Assembly: GCA_021732415.1 (NCBI GenBank)
Contig: JAKFVC010000003.1
Span: 39,846 to 103,845, forward strand
Length of the DNA stretch: 64,000 bases
Origin: Planctomycetaceae bacterium
GTDB lineage: Bacteria > Planctomycetota > Planctomycetia > Planctomycetales > Planctomycetaceae
Direction: 5' to 3'
The notes under the pieces are model-generated. The model was not told where the DNA came from. It saw only the letters and a program-made list of their open reading frames with translations, and did not search any database. Below are positions 1 to 9,126 of this stretch, piece by piece. The position numbers and the translations under genes are program-made. How positions within the stretch are numbered: position 1 is the first letter of the stretch; each line of letters begins with the position of its first letter.

Positions 1-180
1 AAAGGCTCGAAGATTTCAAAGATGGCGCGAGGCATCCGGGCGAGGCTTGGCCTCGTAGCAAGTGCCGCTTCAACTGGCCAGGACAGCCGGGTGAAAGGCA
101 GAAATCCTGCCAATCACGCGGGACTGGGTGAGTCCAGGCGAGACCGGGCAGGATTTTGGGTTTGATGGTGACGTTTGCCT
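1..180. other. Chromosomal flank left of the Val island
   Basis: This stretch lies outside the left direct repeat of the island, so it should be the DNA that originally followed the 3' end of the tRNA-Val gene. I see no convincing gene in it. The reading frames crossing it have no ribosome binding site and no recognisable product. Confidence 0.5.
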
Positions 181-204
181 AGTGGGCGGCACAGGACTCG
201 AACC
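181..204 (+). repeat. Left attachment-site repeat of the Val island
   Basis: These 24 bp begin AGTGGGCGGC and end CTCGAACC. They are identical to 24378-24401, where the same bases form the acceptor end and T arm of tRNA-Val read on the minus strand. Identity stops at both edges. This is the tRNA-3'-end duplicate left at the far end of a tRNA-integrated element. Confidence 0.85.
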
Positions 205-424
205 AATTGATGCAAGTAGTTGTGATTCGAATGGGTTGCGTCAATTGTCGAATTCTGGCGCTGCGAAACGCGCTGCACTCTCGGCGAACACTGGCAAACT
301 GGTCGAGATCTGTGGCGGTGACGCTGAACTCGCTGAATTGATCGCCTCCTGGCCTGGATTGCCAGACGCCTTGAAAATAGCCGTGCTGCAGTTAGTGCGA
401 ACTGGGATTTCTGGGCTTCGATAG
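182..424 (+). other. Stranded C-terminal coding tail of the island integrase
   Basis: An open frame reads through the left repeat as VGGTGLEP, in the same frame in which the integrase reads the right repeat, then continues 72 codons to a TAG at 422-424. The tail contains GDAELAELIASWPGLPD and looks like real protein sequence. In the excised circle the two repeats collapse into one, so the integrase would run past GLEP into this tail and be about 495 aa instead of 428. I see no separate start signal for it here, so it is probably not translated alone while the island is integrated. The frame match is seen directly. The switch is inferred. Confidence 0.6.
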
Positions 425-502
425 TCTGCAAGCCGCCCGGTGGCCGAGTGATCGCGAGCCGCAGGAGCTTCAAATGGATGCAAGGTAGTGGGGCAGTTTG
501 AA

Positions 503-1341
503 CTATTTCCCGAAACCGTCAAGTAAACCGACGATTTCTTCGATGGACCACACGTGATCGGTGACGCCGGCCTTTATCGCGGGAGTACAACGCAAGGTCT
601 GGTGAATGCGAGCGAAATTGTAGTTCATGAAGTGCAGGGCAATCGCTGCCGTGTGGTTCTCGACCTTCTTTGAGAATGCGTTCGTCAATCGCGTGAACCG
701 TCGCATTGACATTCTCATCGTCAGATTCTGGCGTCGACATAGCTTGTCGACACGTGCTTGATGTCTGGGTTGCCGGTAACGTTGTTCTTGGCGCGTCCGG
801 TGCATTCTACGGGGCTGTATCGCACGGCCCCGTCCCTTGGATCTGCACCATAGTTCTTAATCAGCATCGCGTAATCGACGTTCATTCCGAACGCTCCCTC
901 AATCGCTTCCAGGTAGCTCTTGAGTCCGTCTGTGGTGAGTTGCACGCGGTGACTCAATCAAGAGGCCAGATCGTCGCAGAACTCACGGGCACTCTCGCCA
1001 TCGCGAGTGGCCACCAGCGAGCTCGGCACCAATTTGGTATCAGCGTCAATCGCCGTCCAAGTCCAAACGTCACCGCGACCAAACTGAGAGGCGGTATTCT
1101 CGGGCAAATTCTTCTGCTTTCAGCCAACAAAACTCCAGATTTCATCCAACTGCAATCGCTTGCAGGTTAGTCCGCGGAGCGCCTTATCTTGGTACTCCGC
1201 GCACGCAGCCCCAAGTTCGCACAATAGTTTTGATATTGTGTGTTTTGCAACTCCTGTCATTCGCACGGTAGAGCGGATGCTGCAGCCCTCGACCAAGGCC
1301 CGAACCACTGCACAGCGTTTTTCCGTCGTTAGTTTATTCAT
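503..1341 (-). pseudogene. Degenerate IS1-family-like transposase
   Basis: On the minus strand the N-terminus (about 1341-1120) reads as an IS1-type helix-turn-helix followed by QLDEIWSFVG. The same frame continues through two TGA stops, one just after WSFVG and one near 958. A frameshift follows near 735, after TSYV, where the next frame carries on with RRQNLTMRMSMRRFTRLTNAF. The C-terminal part has the NYNFARIHQTLRCTPA stretch usual in IS1-like transposases. Pieced together it is nearly full length, but it cannot make a transposase. I could not see clean terminal inverted repeats. It is a decayed insertion at the left end of the island. Confidence 0.75.
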
Positions 1342-1472
1342 GATTGACCCATTATGCTTGAGCGGTCATGCAGTGTCACGTTAAAATGCAAGCAGAGATG
1401 CACTTTATGCTTGCATTAGTCTTGTGAATGGCAATAATGCAAGCAACTAGCACACACAGAAAGGGTGCAAAC

Positions 1473-2519
1473 ATGACTGACGAACGGACGGACGGTGACG
1501 CTACTGGCAAGGCGAAAGGCGGAGTGGCCCGAGCAAAGAGCCTGACTGACGACAGGCGGAAAGAAATCGCAAAGATGGGGGCGGCGGCCAGGCATCGCGC
1601 CGTCGCAGAGGCGATCTGTGGTTCGCAAGAACGGCCGCTGCGCATCGGCGACGCAGAAATACCATGCTATGTGCTGGAAGACGGCCGCCGTGTTCTTTCG
1701 CAAACCGGAATGCTTACCGCGTTTGGAATGAGTCGCGGCGGCGCAATGAAAGGCAGAGGGGATCGGCTGGCCAATTTTGCGTCAGGAAAGAACATAAGCC
1801 CTTTTATTTCCAGTGAGTTGCGCAGTGGGATCGACACGCCAATTCAGTTCAGAACAAATGGCACTTCAGCGTATGGTTACGAGGCAACGATTCTGCCGGA
1901 TCTTTGTGACGCAATACTAAAGGCCCGGAGAGAAGGCGCTTTACAGGCACAGCAACTACACCTTGCAGCTCAGTCCGAGATCATATTAGCTGGCCTGTCT
2001 CGCGTCGGAATCATCGCTCTGGTAGACGAAGCTACTGGCTATCAGGAATTCCGAGAACGGGATGCCTTGGCCAAGATCTTGGAAGCATTCGTTGCCAAGG
2101 AACTCCAAGCCTATGTGCAAACGTTCGATCCGTCGTATTACAAAGAGCTGTTTCGCTTGCGTGGTCTCAGCTTCCCCAATGGCACAGTTAAGCGACCTCA
2201 GTATTTTGGAATACTGACAAACGACATCGTTTACAAGCGATTGGCCCCCGGCGTACTTAGCGAACTTAAAAAGGTCACTGAGAAGAACGACTCCGGCCGT
2301 TACAAGCACAAGTTCTTCCAAAAACTGACTTCGAATATTGGCTATCCGAAGCTGAAGGAACACCTTGGCGCAGTGGTGGCAATTATGCAGTTGAGCGACA
2401 ATTGGGATCAGTTCATGTCCCATCTGGATCGCTTGCGTCCACGACTAGACCGACCAATGCAGAGATCACTGCCATTTCCTGATTACGACCAGCATACGGA
2501 CGATGGAAAAGGACTCTAG
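1473..2519 (+). CDS. P63C domain-containing protein
   Basis: The C-terminal two thirds match the P63C domain found in phage and prophage proteins of unknown function: LAAQSEIILAGLSRVGIIALVD and EATGYQE, then YYKELFRLRGL, and near the end a lysine-rich part with SNIGYPKLKEHLGAVVAIM. I chose the ATG at 1473 because AAAGGG lies just upstream; an ATG at 1428 in the same frame would add 15 residues. The N-terminus has GKAKGGVARAKSLTDDRRKEI, a motif shared with the neighbouring minus-strand gene. Its stop overlaps the end of that convergent gene by 4 bp. The function is unknown, and P63C genes are typical of integrated elements. Confidence 0.75.
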   Translation: MTDERTDGDATGKAKGGVARAKSLTDDRRKEIAKMGAAARHRAVAEAICGSQERPLRIGDAEIPCYVLEDGRRVLSQTGMLTAFGMSRGGAMKGRGDRLANFASGKNISPFISSELRSGIDTPIQFRTNGTSAYGYEATILPDLCDAILKARREGALQAQQLHLAAQSEIILAGLSRVGIIALVDEATGYQEFRERDALAKILEAFVAKELQAYVQTFDPSYYKELFRLRGLSFPNGTVKRPQYFGILTNDIVYKRLAPGVLSELKKVTEKNDSGRYKHKFFQKLTSNIGYPKLKEHLGAVVAIMQLSDNWDQFMSHLDRLRPRLDRPMQRSLPFPDYDQHTDDGKGL

Positions 2520-2773
2520 CCCTTCTTTGCCCATCGCGCCTGCGCGGCCTTCTTGGCGATCTCCGACCGCTTCTTGGCGGTTAGAGATTCCGCCCTCGCT
2601 TTGCCGCCTTTAATCCCGCCCAACCGTCCAAGAGCGACGGCGGCGGGATTCTTTGCGCCCGTGCTGGGCGGTTCTGGCGGCGTGGGCGTATCGCCCCCAG
2701 TGATCTGGTCAACAATGGACTTGGCCAATTGATTGACGTCGGCATTCTTGCGTATGCTTGAGCGTTTAGGCAT
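2516..2773 (-). CDS. Small basic protein with GGKARAESLT motif
   Basis: This encodes 85 aa, rich in Lys, Arg and Ala. After a Pro-rich middle, the C-terminal half reads GRLGGIKGGKARAESLTAKK and RSEIAKKAAQARWAKKG. Short proteins of this kind are widespread and are often labelled RNA-binding or histone-like, but I know of no firm function. The same motif appears at the N-terminus of the convergent P63C gene, so both may bind the same partner or nucleic acid. The two genes converge tail to tail with a 4-bp overlap. The start ATG at 2773 is the only good one. Confidence 0.6.
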   Translation of the reverse strand: MPKRSSIRKNADVNQLAKSIVDQITGGDTPTPPEPPSTGAKNPAAVALGRLGGIKGGKARAESLTAKKRSEIAKKAAQARWAKKG

Positions 2774-2852
2774 GGTATCCTAAGCATGGCAATTCACGCT
2801 AACGTCGTCAAGTGACGATTCGTTTCACTGGCAGGCAAAAGGGAACGTGGCT

Positions 2853-3254
2853 ATGGATGTTAGTCGACGTGGATCGATACGCAATCGAGGAGTAAATCAT
2901 CTGATTTCGTATCTGCAATTACGGTCGAACGAACCGAATTGGCGAGATAACAATTTACGGTGGGATGCAAAGTCAAAGCATATTGCAATAACCGCTAAGG
3001 GGGTGCATTCTCGTGACGGGGCTGTCTATCACGATTATACGATTCAATTTTCGCTCGACGATGTCTCTGCGTTAATTGAGATTGTTGGCCACCTTGCTAC
3101 CAAGACTGACGCTGTGGCACTTCGCGATCATTTGGTGACGCAGATTCCGGCACTTGTGAAGCTGCTCGCGTGTGCCACCAGCATAACACCGGCCCCAATG
3201 CCGCCACCTGTGCCTAAGAAGTCAACCTCACGATGGCCAAAGTCCGATGCCTGA
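2853..3254 (+). CDS. Hypothetical protein
   Basis: This is a 133-aa protein of no family I recognise. The middle alternates strands and helices (HIAITAKGVHSRDGAVYHDY, then IQFSLDDVSALIEIVGHLAT), and the C-terminus is a Pro-rich tail. I chose the ATG at 2853 because AAGGGA lies at suitable distance upstream; a GTG at 2847 is too close to it. It stands alone between the small basic gene and the type I restriction locus. The 300 bp after it, up to hsdM, hold no gene I can support and probably contain the hsdM promoter. Confidence 0.5.
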   Translation: MDVSRRGSIRNRGVNHLISYLQLRSNEPNWRDNNLRWDAKSKHIAITAKGVHSRDGAVYHDYTIQFSLDDVSALIEIVGHLATKTDAVALRDHLVTQIPALVKLLACATSITPAPMPPPVPKKSTSRWPKSDA

Positions 3255-3553
3255 AAATTCAAACTGACCCACTACCGAATGCAACTCGCCCCAGATTTGA
3301 ATGCTCCTTGTGGTCACTGCATCCTGACAATCCGTCATTACCGTCGCTCGATCACATCTGGTGGGCGGTTTGCGTCTCGCTGACTTGCGGTCTGGTGCCG
3401 GGCATGTTCAACTATGTTCAGTCTGTCGCACACCCGCCCACTCGGACTGCCGACAGTGCTGACCGCTGATATCAAATGTCGGCGTTCAGCCATTTACTAT
3501 GGCAATAACTCCTGCCTTGATGCACACCGAATTCTGCAACTCCTGAGATCCGC

Positions 3554-5170
3554 ATGGCTCGCGCGAAATCCACATCCAAGGGCAAAGATGCCACCGCTAA
3601 TCTAGGTTTTGAGGCGAAACTCTGGCTGGCTGCTGACAAACTCCGCAACAATATGGATGCGGCGGAGTACAAGCACGTCGTCCTGGGGCTGATCTTCCTC
3701 AAGTACATTTCTGACACGTTTGACGAACACCACGCCAAGCTGGTCGCCGGCAAAGGGGACTACGCTGGGGCGAATCCCGAGGATCAGGACGAGTACAAGG
3801 CCGAGAACGTCTTCTGGGTTCCCAAAGAGGCTCGGTGGTCGCACATCCAATCCCGTGCCAAGCTGCCGAGCATCGGCAAGGATGTCGATGATGCCATGGT
3901 CGCCATCGAGCGGGATAACGTTCGTCTGAAAGGCTCGCTCAATAAGAACTACGGCCGGGCCGATCTCGACAAACACCGCCTGGGCGAACTCATCGACCTG
4001 ATCGGTTCACTCCAGCTCGCCGAGGCTGGCAGCCGTTCCAAGGACCTCCTGGGCCGCGTGTTCGAGTATTTTCTCACTCAGTTCGCCAGTGCCGAAGGCA
4101 AGAACGGCGGGCAGTTCTACACCCCCAGCTGCGTCGTGCGGTGCCTAGTCGAGATGCTCGCCCCCTACAAAGGCCGCATCTATGATCCCTGCTGCGGTTC
4201 GGGCGGCATGTTCGTCCAGTCTGAGAAATTTGTGGAAGCCCATGGCGGCAAGCTGGGGGACATCGCCATTTACGGCCAGGAGAGCAACCCGACCACTCGC
4301 CGCCTCGCCGTGATGAACCTGGCCCTGCGTGGGATCGAGGCCGACTTCGGACCAGAAAATGCCGACACCTTCCGCCGCGACCTCCATCCCGACCTCCGCG
4401 CCGACTACGTCCTCGCCAACCCGCCGTTCAACGACTCCGACTGGTTCCGCAAGGACGACGACGTGCGCTGGGTCTATGGAGTTCCCCCCAAGGGCAACGC
4501 CAACTTCGCCTGGGTGCAGCACTTCATCCACCACCTCGGCCCGCACGGCATGGCCGGCTTCGTGCTCGCCAACGGCAGCATGTCCTCCAACCAGTCGGGC
4601 GAAGGCGACATTCGCCGCGCCCTCATCGAAGCCGACCTTGTCGACTGCATGGTCGCCATGCCCGGCCAGCTCTTCTACAGCACGCAGATTCCCGTCTGCC
4701 TCTGGTTCCTCACCAAGAATAGAGGTGCCGATACCAAGCGACATTTCCGCGACCGCCGCAAACAAACCCTTTTCATTGACGCCCGCAAACTCGGGACCCT
4801 CGTCGACCGAGTCCACCGTGAGTTGACTGACGACGACCTCGAAAAAATCGTTTCCACCTATCACGACTGGCGAACGGATCAGGATGCCCGTTTTCAAGCT
4901 GGAAGAAAGGACGGAATGATCCTCGAAAAGAGGGAGTATTACGACGTTGCCGGATTTTGCAAATCCGCGGCGACCACAGAAATTGCTGGACATGGATACG
5001 TCCTCACGCCCGGACGCTACGTCGGGGCCGAAGATGTCGAAGACGACGGCGTGCCGTTCGAGGAAAAGATGGCACGCCTCGTCGCGGAGCTCACTGGCCA
5101 GTTCGCCGAGTCCGCGAAACTGGAGCGAGCGATCAGCGCAGACTTGAGGGGGCTGGGTTATGGCGGCTAG
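3554..5170 (+). CDS. hsdM: Type I restriction-modification system, methyltransferase subunit
   Basis: HsdM methylates adenine in the recognition sequence set by HsdS and joins it in the M2S1 core. The N-terminal helical domain starts at [25 protein letters not shown] (first part visible from about residue 18). The SAM-binding motif [11 protein letters not shown] is near residue 210, and the catalytic NPPF ([12 protein letters not shown]) is near residue 288, which marks an N6-adenine enzyme. GGQFYTP lies just before motif I, as usual. At 538 aa it has normal length and looks intact. Its stop overlaps the start of hsdS by 11 bp, so the two are translationally coupled. The G+C-rich codon use resembles hsdR and differs from the ATPase gene inserted downstream. 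Confidence 0.93.
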   Translation: MARAKSTSKGKDATANLGFEAKLWLAADKLRNNMDAAEYKHVVLGLIFLKYISDTFDEHHAKLVAGKGDYAGANPEDQDEYKAENVFWVPKEARWSHIQSRAKLPSIGKDVDDAMVAIERDNVRLKGSLNKNYGRADLDKHRLGELIDLIGSLQLAEAGSRSKDLLGRVFEYFLTQFASAEGKNGGQFYTPSCVVRCLVEMLAPYKGRIYDPCCGSGGMFVQSEKFVEAHGGKLGDIAIYGQESNPTTRRLAVMNLALRGIEADFGPENADTFRRDLHPDLRADYVLANPPFNDSDWFRKDDDVRWVYGVPPKGNANFAWVQHFIHHLGPHGMAGFVLANGSMSSNQSGEGDIRRALIEADLVDCMVAMPGQLFYSTQIPVCLWFLTKNRGADTKRHFRDRRKQTLFIDARKLGTLVDRVHRELTDDDLEKIVSTYHDWRTDQDARFQAGRKDGMILEKREYYDVAGFCKSAATTEIAGHGYVLTPGRYVGAEDVEDDGVPFEEKMARLVAELTGQFAESAKLERAISADLRGLGYGG

Positions 5171-6359
5171 TACTTTCGCGGAGGTCTCACTTGGAGACAT
5201 CGCCGACTTCCGAAACGGGAAAGCTATCTCGCCGGAAAAATACACGCCGATCGGCAAGCATCCGGTCTTTGGCTCGAATGGACAGATAGCTCGCTCCGAC
5301 GAAGTGTTGTATCCTCATCCGGCCATTGTAATTGGACGGGTTGGAGCCTATTGCGGCTGCGTTCACTATGTTCCCAAAGCGTCGTGGATAACTGATAACG
5401 CAATCGTCGCCTTGCCAAAGGATGGCAATGACATCCGCTATCTATTCTATCTCCTCGGTTCACTCGAGCTTCAGAGAACAGCAATTGGCAGTGCTCAACC
5501 TTTGATGACGCAGGGAGGGCTTAAAGTGGTGCGGGCTAAAGCGCCACCCCTCGCCGAGCAAAAAGCGATCGCGGCAATTCTTGGTGCACTGGACGACAAA
5601 ATCGAATTGAACCGGCGAATAAACGCGACGCTGGAGCTAATGGCGCGGGCGCTGTTCCAGAGCTGGTTCGTTGATTTTGACCCTGTCCGAGCCAAACTCG
5701 ACGGCTGCCAGCCCGCCGGACTCGACAAGGCCACCGCTGCCCTTTTTCCATCTCATTTTGACCATGAAACCGACGGCGTACTACCCAAAGGCTGGAATCG
5801 GAAACGCTGGGGAGACATCGCCACGCTGGAATATGGCAAGAGCCTTCGCGACTACAGAGAGAGCGGAGGCAAGTATCGCGTCTTCGGGACGAACGGCCCG
5901 ATTGGTTCCCACGATGAAGCGCTTTGCAACAGCGCTGGAATCATAATCGGACGTAAAGGAGCCTATCGCGGAGTCCACTACTCACCCGATCCTTTCTTCG
6001 TCATCGACACCGCATTTTTCCTCAAGCCGAGAGCAATGCTTGATCTGAAATGGGCCTACTACGAACTTCTTCGTTTCGACATTAACAATATGGACTCAGG
6101 CTCGGCCATTCCCTCAACTAGTCGCGATGATTTCTATGGCATCCCCGTAATTGTTCCTCCCCAAGATATTCAGGGTGCGTTTGGAGAAATCGTCGGTGTG
6201 TGGTTTGCAAAGGCCTTTTCGAACGATCAAGAATCCCGCGTGCTCGGCGCTCTGCGCGACACGCTTCTTCCAAAGTTGTTGAATGGCGAGTGCAGTGTGG
6301 CAGATGCGTCGAACATTTCAAGAACTCTGCGTGATCGCGAACGCCCAATAGTCCAATAA
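5160..6359 (+). CDS. hsdS: Type I restriction-modification system, specificity subunit
   Basis: HsdS binds the bipartite DNA target and carries HsdM and HsdR. Two target-recognition domains are visible. The first starts at [20 protein letters not shown], and the second near residue 217 with [15 protein letters not shown]. Each is followed by a helical spacer; the central one contains [21 protein letters not shown], the typical conserved linker. At 399 aa it is of normal length. The last part of the second spacer ([24 protein letters not shown]) is also typical. The start overlaps hsdM. The target sequence cannot be read from the protein. Confidence 0.92.
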   Translation: MAASTFAEVSLGDIADFRNGKAISPEKYTPIGKHPVFGSNGQIARSDEVLYPHPAIVIGRVGAYCGCVHYVPKASWITDNAIVALPKDGNDIRYLFYLLGSLELQRTAIGSAQPLMTQGGLKVVRAKAPPLAEQKAIAAILGALDDKIELNRRINATLELMARALFQSWFVDFDPVRAKLDGCQPAGLDKATAALFPSHFDHETDGVLPKGWNRKRWGDIATLEYGKSLRDYRESGGKYRVFGTNGPIGSHDEALCNSAGIIIGRKGAYRGVHYSPDPFFVIDTAFFLKPRAMLDLKWAYYELLRFDINNMDSGSAIPSTSRDDFYGIPVIVPPQDIQGAFGEIVGVWFAKAFSNDQESRVLGALRDTLLPKLLNGECSVADASNISRTLRDRERPIVQ

Positions 6360-6433
6360 GCGTTGTGCGACTCGCCATAGGATCAATCGCTTTTCTACGG
6401 AATTCGATTACTTAAACAGGCATTGAAATCACC

Positions 6434-8011
6434 ATGGCTAAAGTTCCGGCCCCAGTCATCCGGCCAAAACAGCAAAAACTGTTGGCTATTGATATCATAC
6501 GACTTAAGAATCTTCGCGAAGTTACACTAGACTTCACACACTCCCCGCTGACGGCAATTATGGGCAGCAACGGTAGCGGAAAGACAACCGTTCTCCACGC
6601 TTTAGCCTGTGCATATATGCCATTGAATCACGGCGACAGGGACTACCATTTTTCAGAGTTTTTCAGACCGAATACTGACGCACTTTGGAAAGAGAGTGAC
6701 TTCTTAATCCGTTATTCGCAAAGACTTCCACCAAACGAACCGCAAGAATTATCTCAGCGATATACCAAGGCGACTGACCGTTGGACTCCGAGATACCAAC
6801 GTCGGCCTGAAAGGTATACGCGATTTATTGGCATTGCTGAATCAGTTCCGGATTTGGAAACCGTAAGTCGTCACTCGATTGTGCACTACACAAAGGTTGG
6901 CAACGATGATGAGGTTGGTATTTTAGTGCGAGAAACTGCCGGCCAGATTCTTAATAAGGTGTATGAAAGTTTTTACAGAATCACTTACACCCACTCGGGG
7001 AAGGTTTCAATAGGTGTGAGAACGCCCGCGGTAGTTAGCGGCGGCGTAATTGTTGCGCCAGAAGTTACGTATTCTGGGCTCTCTATGAGTTCTGGTGAGC
7101 AACGAGTATTTCGAATACTCGATGCAGTGTTTCGGTCTCCGTCATATAGTTTGATTCTCGTCGATGAGATTGACCTGTTCTTGCACCAAGATGCCCTTCA
7201 GAAAATGATTGCTAAATTGCACGAGCACTGCACTGCGAAAAATAAGCAACTGATTTTCACAACGCATTTTCCACCAGTCGCCCTGATGTACGACAAGGTG
7301 TGTATTTATACTTTGAACCGCGTGCCAGGGAGAACGGTGATTTGGCGCGGATACTCTTATGAGGCTATGCGACACATTACCGGTAGGCAAGACAGGCCTG
7401 TTTCTTGCTACGTAGAGGATGATGTTGCCGAACAGATTGTATTTCGTGTGGCGGCAGAGTTGCGAATTCGGAAGTTCGTCGAGATCGGGCGTTATGGGCC
7501 AGCAATTAACGCGTTCAGTTTGTGTGTCGGCTTGTACCTGTCAGGCCAGCCAACTGACAATACTCTCGCGATTTTGGATGGGGACGTCTACGGAAGCATC
7601 GCAGAACGCGTAAAACAGATCGCGGCAGTGATGACGGGGAATCAGCCAGTTCATGATGAGCAGCGAGCGGGAGTCATTCCGATGCTCAGAGCGTTAACAC
7701 CTCCGGCAGATGTTTTTGACGCCCGGGGGGATTTACTTGCTCCCGAGCAAATGCTGCATCGAATGCTGGTTGGCTTGTCTGATGAAAACATTCCACCTGA
7801 AAGAGCCGAAATGCATGAAATCGCGAAGGGAATTGTCAATGTTCCTGAAAAGCATGCGTTTGTCGACACGATCATTAACCATTCAGGTGAACCACGTGGA
7901 ATCGCATTGTCGAACATTGTTGAGTTGGCGTCGCGATCTACTGATTGGGCAGCATATACGCAAGAAATTCGAGAATGGCTCGAAATTAAAAAAAGGCAAA
8001 TGGAGCTCTAG
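6434..8011 (+). CDS. OLD-like AAA ATPase with C-terminal TOPRIM-like domain
   Basis: This is an ABC/SMC-type ATPase: Walker A GSNGSGKTT near residue 45, signature SSGEQR near 218, Walker B SLILVDEIDLFLH near 241 and an H-loop TTH near 276. The C-terminal half has CYVEDDVAEQIV near 326 and LAILDGDVYGS near 379, which fit the Glu and Asp-x-Asp motifs of a TOPRIM nuclease domain. That domain order is that of OLD-family nucleases, several of which act in phage defence. It sits 75 bp after hsdS, inside a type I restriction locus. Its base composition is more A+T-rich than hsdM and hsdR, which suggests separate acquisition. Whether it works with the restriction enzyme or as an independent defence gene is not known. 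Confidence 0.7.
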   Translation: MAKVPAPVIRPKQQKLLAIDIIRLKNLREVTLDFTHSPLTAIMGSNGSGKTTVLHALACAYMPLNHGDRDYHFSEFFRPNTDALWKESDFLIRYSQRLPPNEPQELSQRYTKATDRWTPRYQRRPERYTRFIGIAESVPDLETVSRHSIVHYTKVGNDDEVGILVRETAGQILNKVYESFYRITYTHSGKVSIGVRTPAVVSGGVIVAPEVTYSGLSMSSGEQRVFRILDAVFRSPSYSLILVDEIDLFLHQDALQKMIAKLHEHCTAKNKQLIFTTHFPPVALMYDKVCIYTLNRVPGRTVIWRGYSYEAMRHITGRQDRPVSCYVEDDVAEQIVFRVAAELRIRKFVEIGRYGPAINAFSLCVGLYLSGQPTDNTLAILDGDVYGSIAERVKQIAAVMTGNQPVHDEQRAGVIPMLRALTPPADVFDARGDLLAPEQMLHRMLVGLSDENIPPERAEMHEIAKGIVNVPEKHAFVDTIINHSGEPRGIALSNIVELASRSTDWAAYTQEIREWLEIKKRQMEL

Positions 8012-8121
8012 AATTAAGAGATGAATTGAGCCTTAGATTGGTGCAGCAATGCGAGTGGGATATTCAATGCGAGCGGAGCGTTCATGAGCAATATGAGCCT
8101 AAAACGAACGAGAGATAGCAA

Positions 8122-9126
8122 ATGGCAATTATCGCAGAGTCCTTTGGCAAGCTAGGACGCCTTGAACGTGTGGAGTTGCGTGAGGCCTGGAAAACAGAGG
8201 CCGGTGACTTCACCCCGTGGCTCGCCCGGGAAGAAAACATCCAGCTCCTCGGTGAGGCCATCAGCATCGAACTGGAAGTCGAGGCGCAAGAGAAGAATGT
8301 TGGGCCGTTCCGCGCTGACATTCTCTGCAAGGACACGGCCAATGGCTCATGGGTGCTCATCGAGAATCAACTCGAACGAACCGACCATACGCACCTCGGA
8401 CAACTGATTACTTATGCGGCTGGCCTGCAGGCAGTGACGATCGTTTGGGTTGCCGCAAAGTTCACGGATGAGCATCGCGCCGCGTTGGACTGGTTGAACG
8501 AAGTGACTGCCGAAAACATCTTGTTCTTCGCCTTGGAGGTTGAGCTGTGGAAGATTGGTAATTCTCCCATGGCGCCGAAATTCAATATCGTCTGCTCACC
8601 CAATGATTGGAGTCGATCCGTTTCGGGTGCGGCCAAGGCAATTGAAGGAGGGCAGTCTGACTCACAACTGCGGTACGTGGAATTCTGGACGTTTTTCGGC
8701 CAGCAGGTGGTGGCGAAGAAAAGCGCGTTACGCGTCCCCAAGCCGAGTGGCGACTATTGGAAGAATTTCTCGATCGGACGCTCGCAATTTTCAGTGGCTG
8801 CTATGGTTCTCGCGCGGGATGAATGGATCGGCGTCCAATTGACGACTTACGGCGAACAAGCCAAGCAGTTGTTCAAATTGCTGGAGGCTCGAAAGACTGA
8901 GATCGAGGCCGCAATTGGTGAAACACTCGAATGGCGTGAACTTCCGACGTACAAAGAGAGCCAGATTCGGCTGGTTCGCAAAGGCATTAATCCGAAGGAT
9001 CGCGATACTTGGCCCACAATCACCGACTGGTTGATCAGTCGCACTGAGAAATTCCTGACTGTGTTTCGGCCGATTGTCAAAGACCTGAATGTCAGCGACA
9101 GCATCGAACCGGCGGATGCATTATGA
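8122..9126 (+). CDS. DUF4268 domain-containing protein, nuclease-like
   Basis: This 334-aa protein has an N-terminal nuclease-like fold: FRADILCKD near residue 63, then [25 protein letters not shown] near residues 78-101. The pattern resembles a PD-(D/E)xK core with ExQ in place of ExK, as in many DUF4268 proteins. The C-terminal part ([19 protein letters not shown] onward) fits the DUF4268 region. Its last four bases overlap the hsdR start (ATGA), so it is coupled to hsdR. DUF4268 genes are often found beside restriction genes, and a role in the same defence locus is likely but unproven. Confidence 0.75.
   Translation: MAIIAESFGKLGRLERVELREAWKTEAGDFTPWLAREENIQLLGEAISIELEVEAQEKNVGPFRADILCKDTANGSWVLIENQLERTDHTHLGQLITYAAGLQAVTIVWVAAKFTDEHRAALDWLNEVTAENILFFALEVELWKIGNSPMAPKFNIVCSPNDWSRSVSGAAKAIEGGQSDSQLRYVEFWTFFGQQVVAKKSALRVPKPSGDYWKNFSIGRSQFSVAAMVLARDEWIGVQLTTYGEQAKQLFKLLEARKTEIEAAIGETLEWRELPTYKESQIRLVRKGINPKDRDTWPTITDWLISRTEKFLTVFRPIVKDLNVSDSIEPADAL

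Noticed and set aside
4145..5257. 370-aa minus-strand frame across hsdM
   Set aside because: It is the antisense shadow of the G+C-rich hsdM gene, which has all family motifs.
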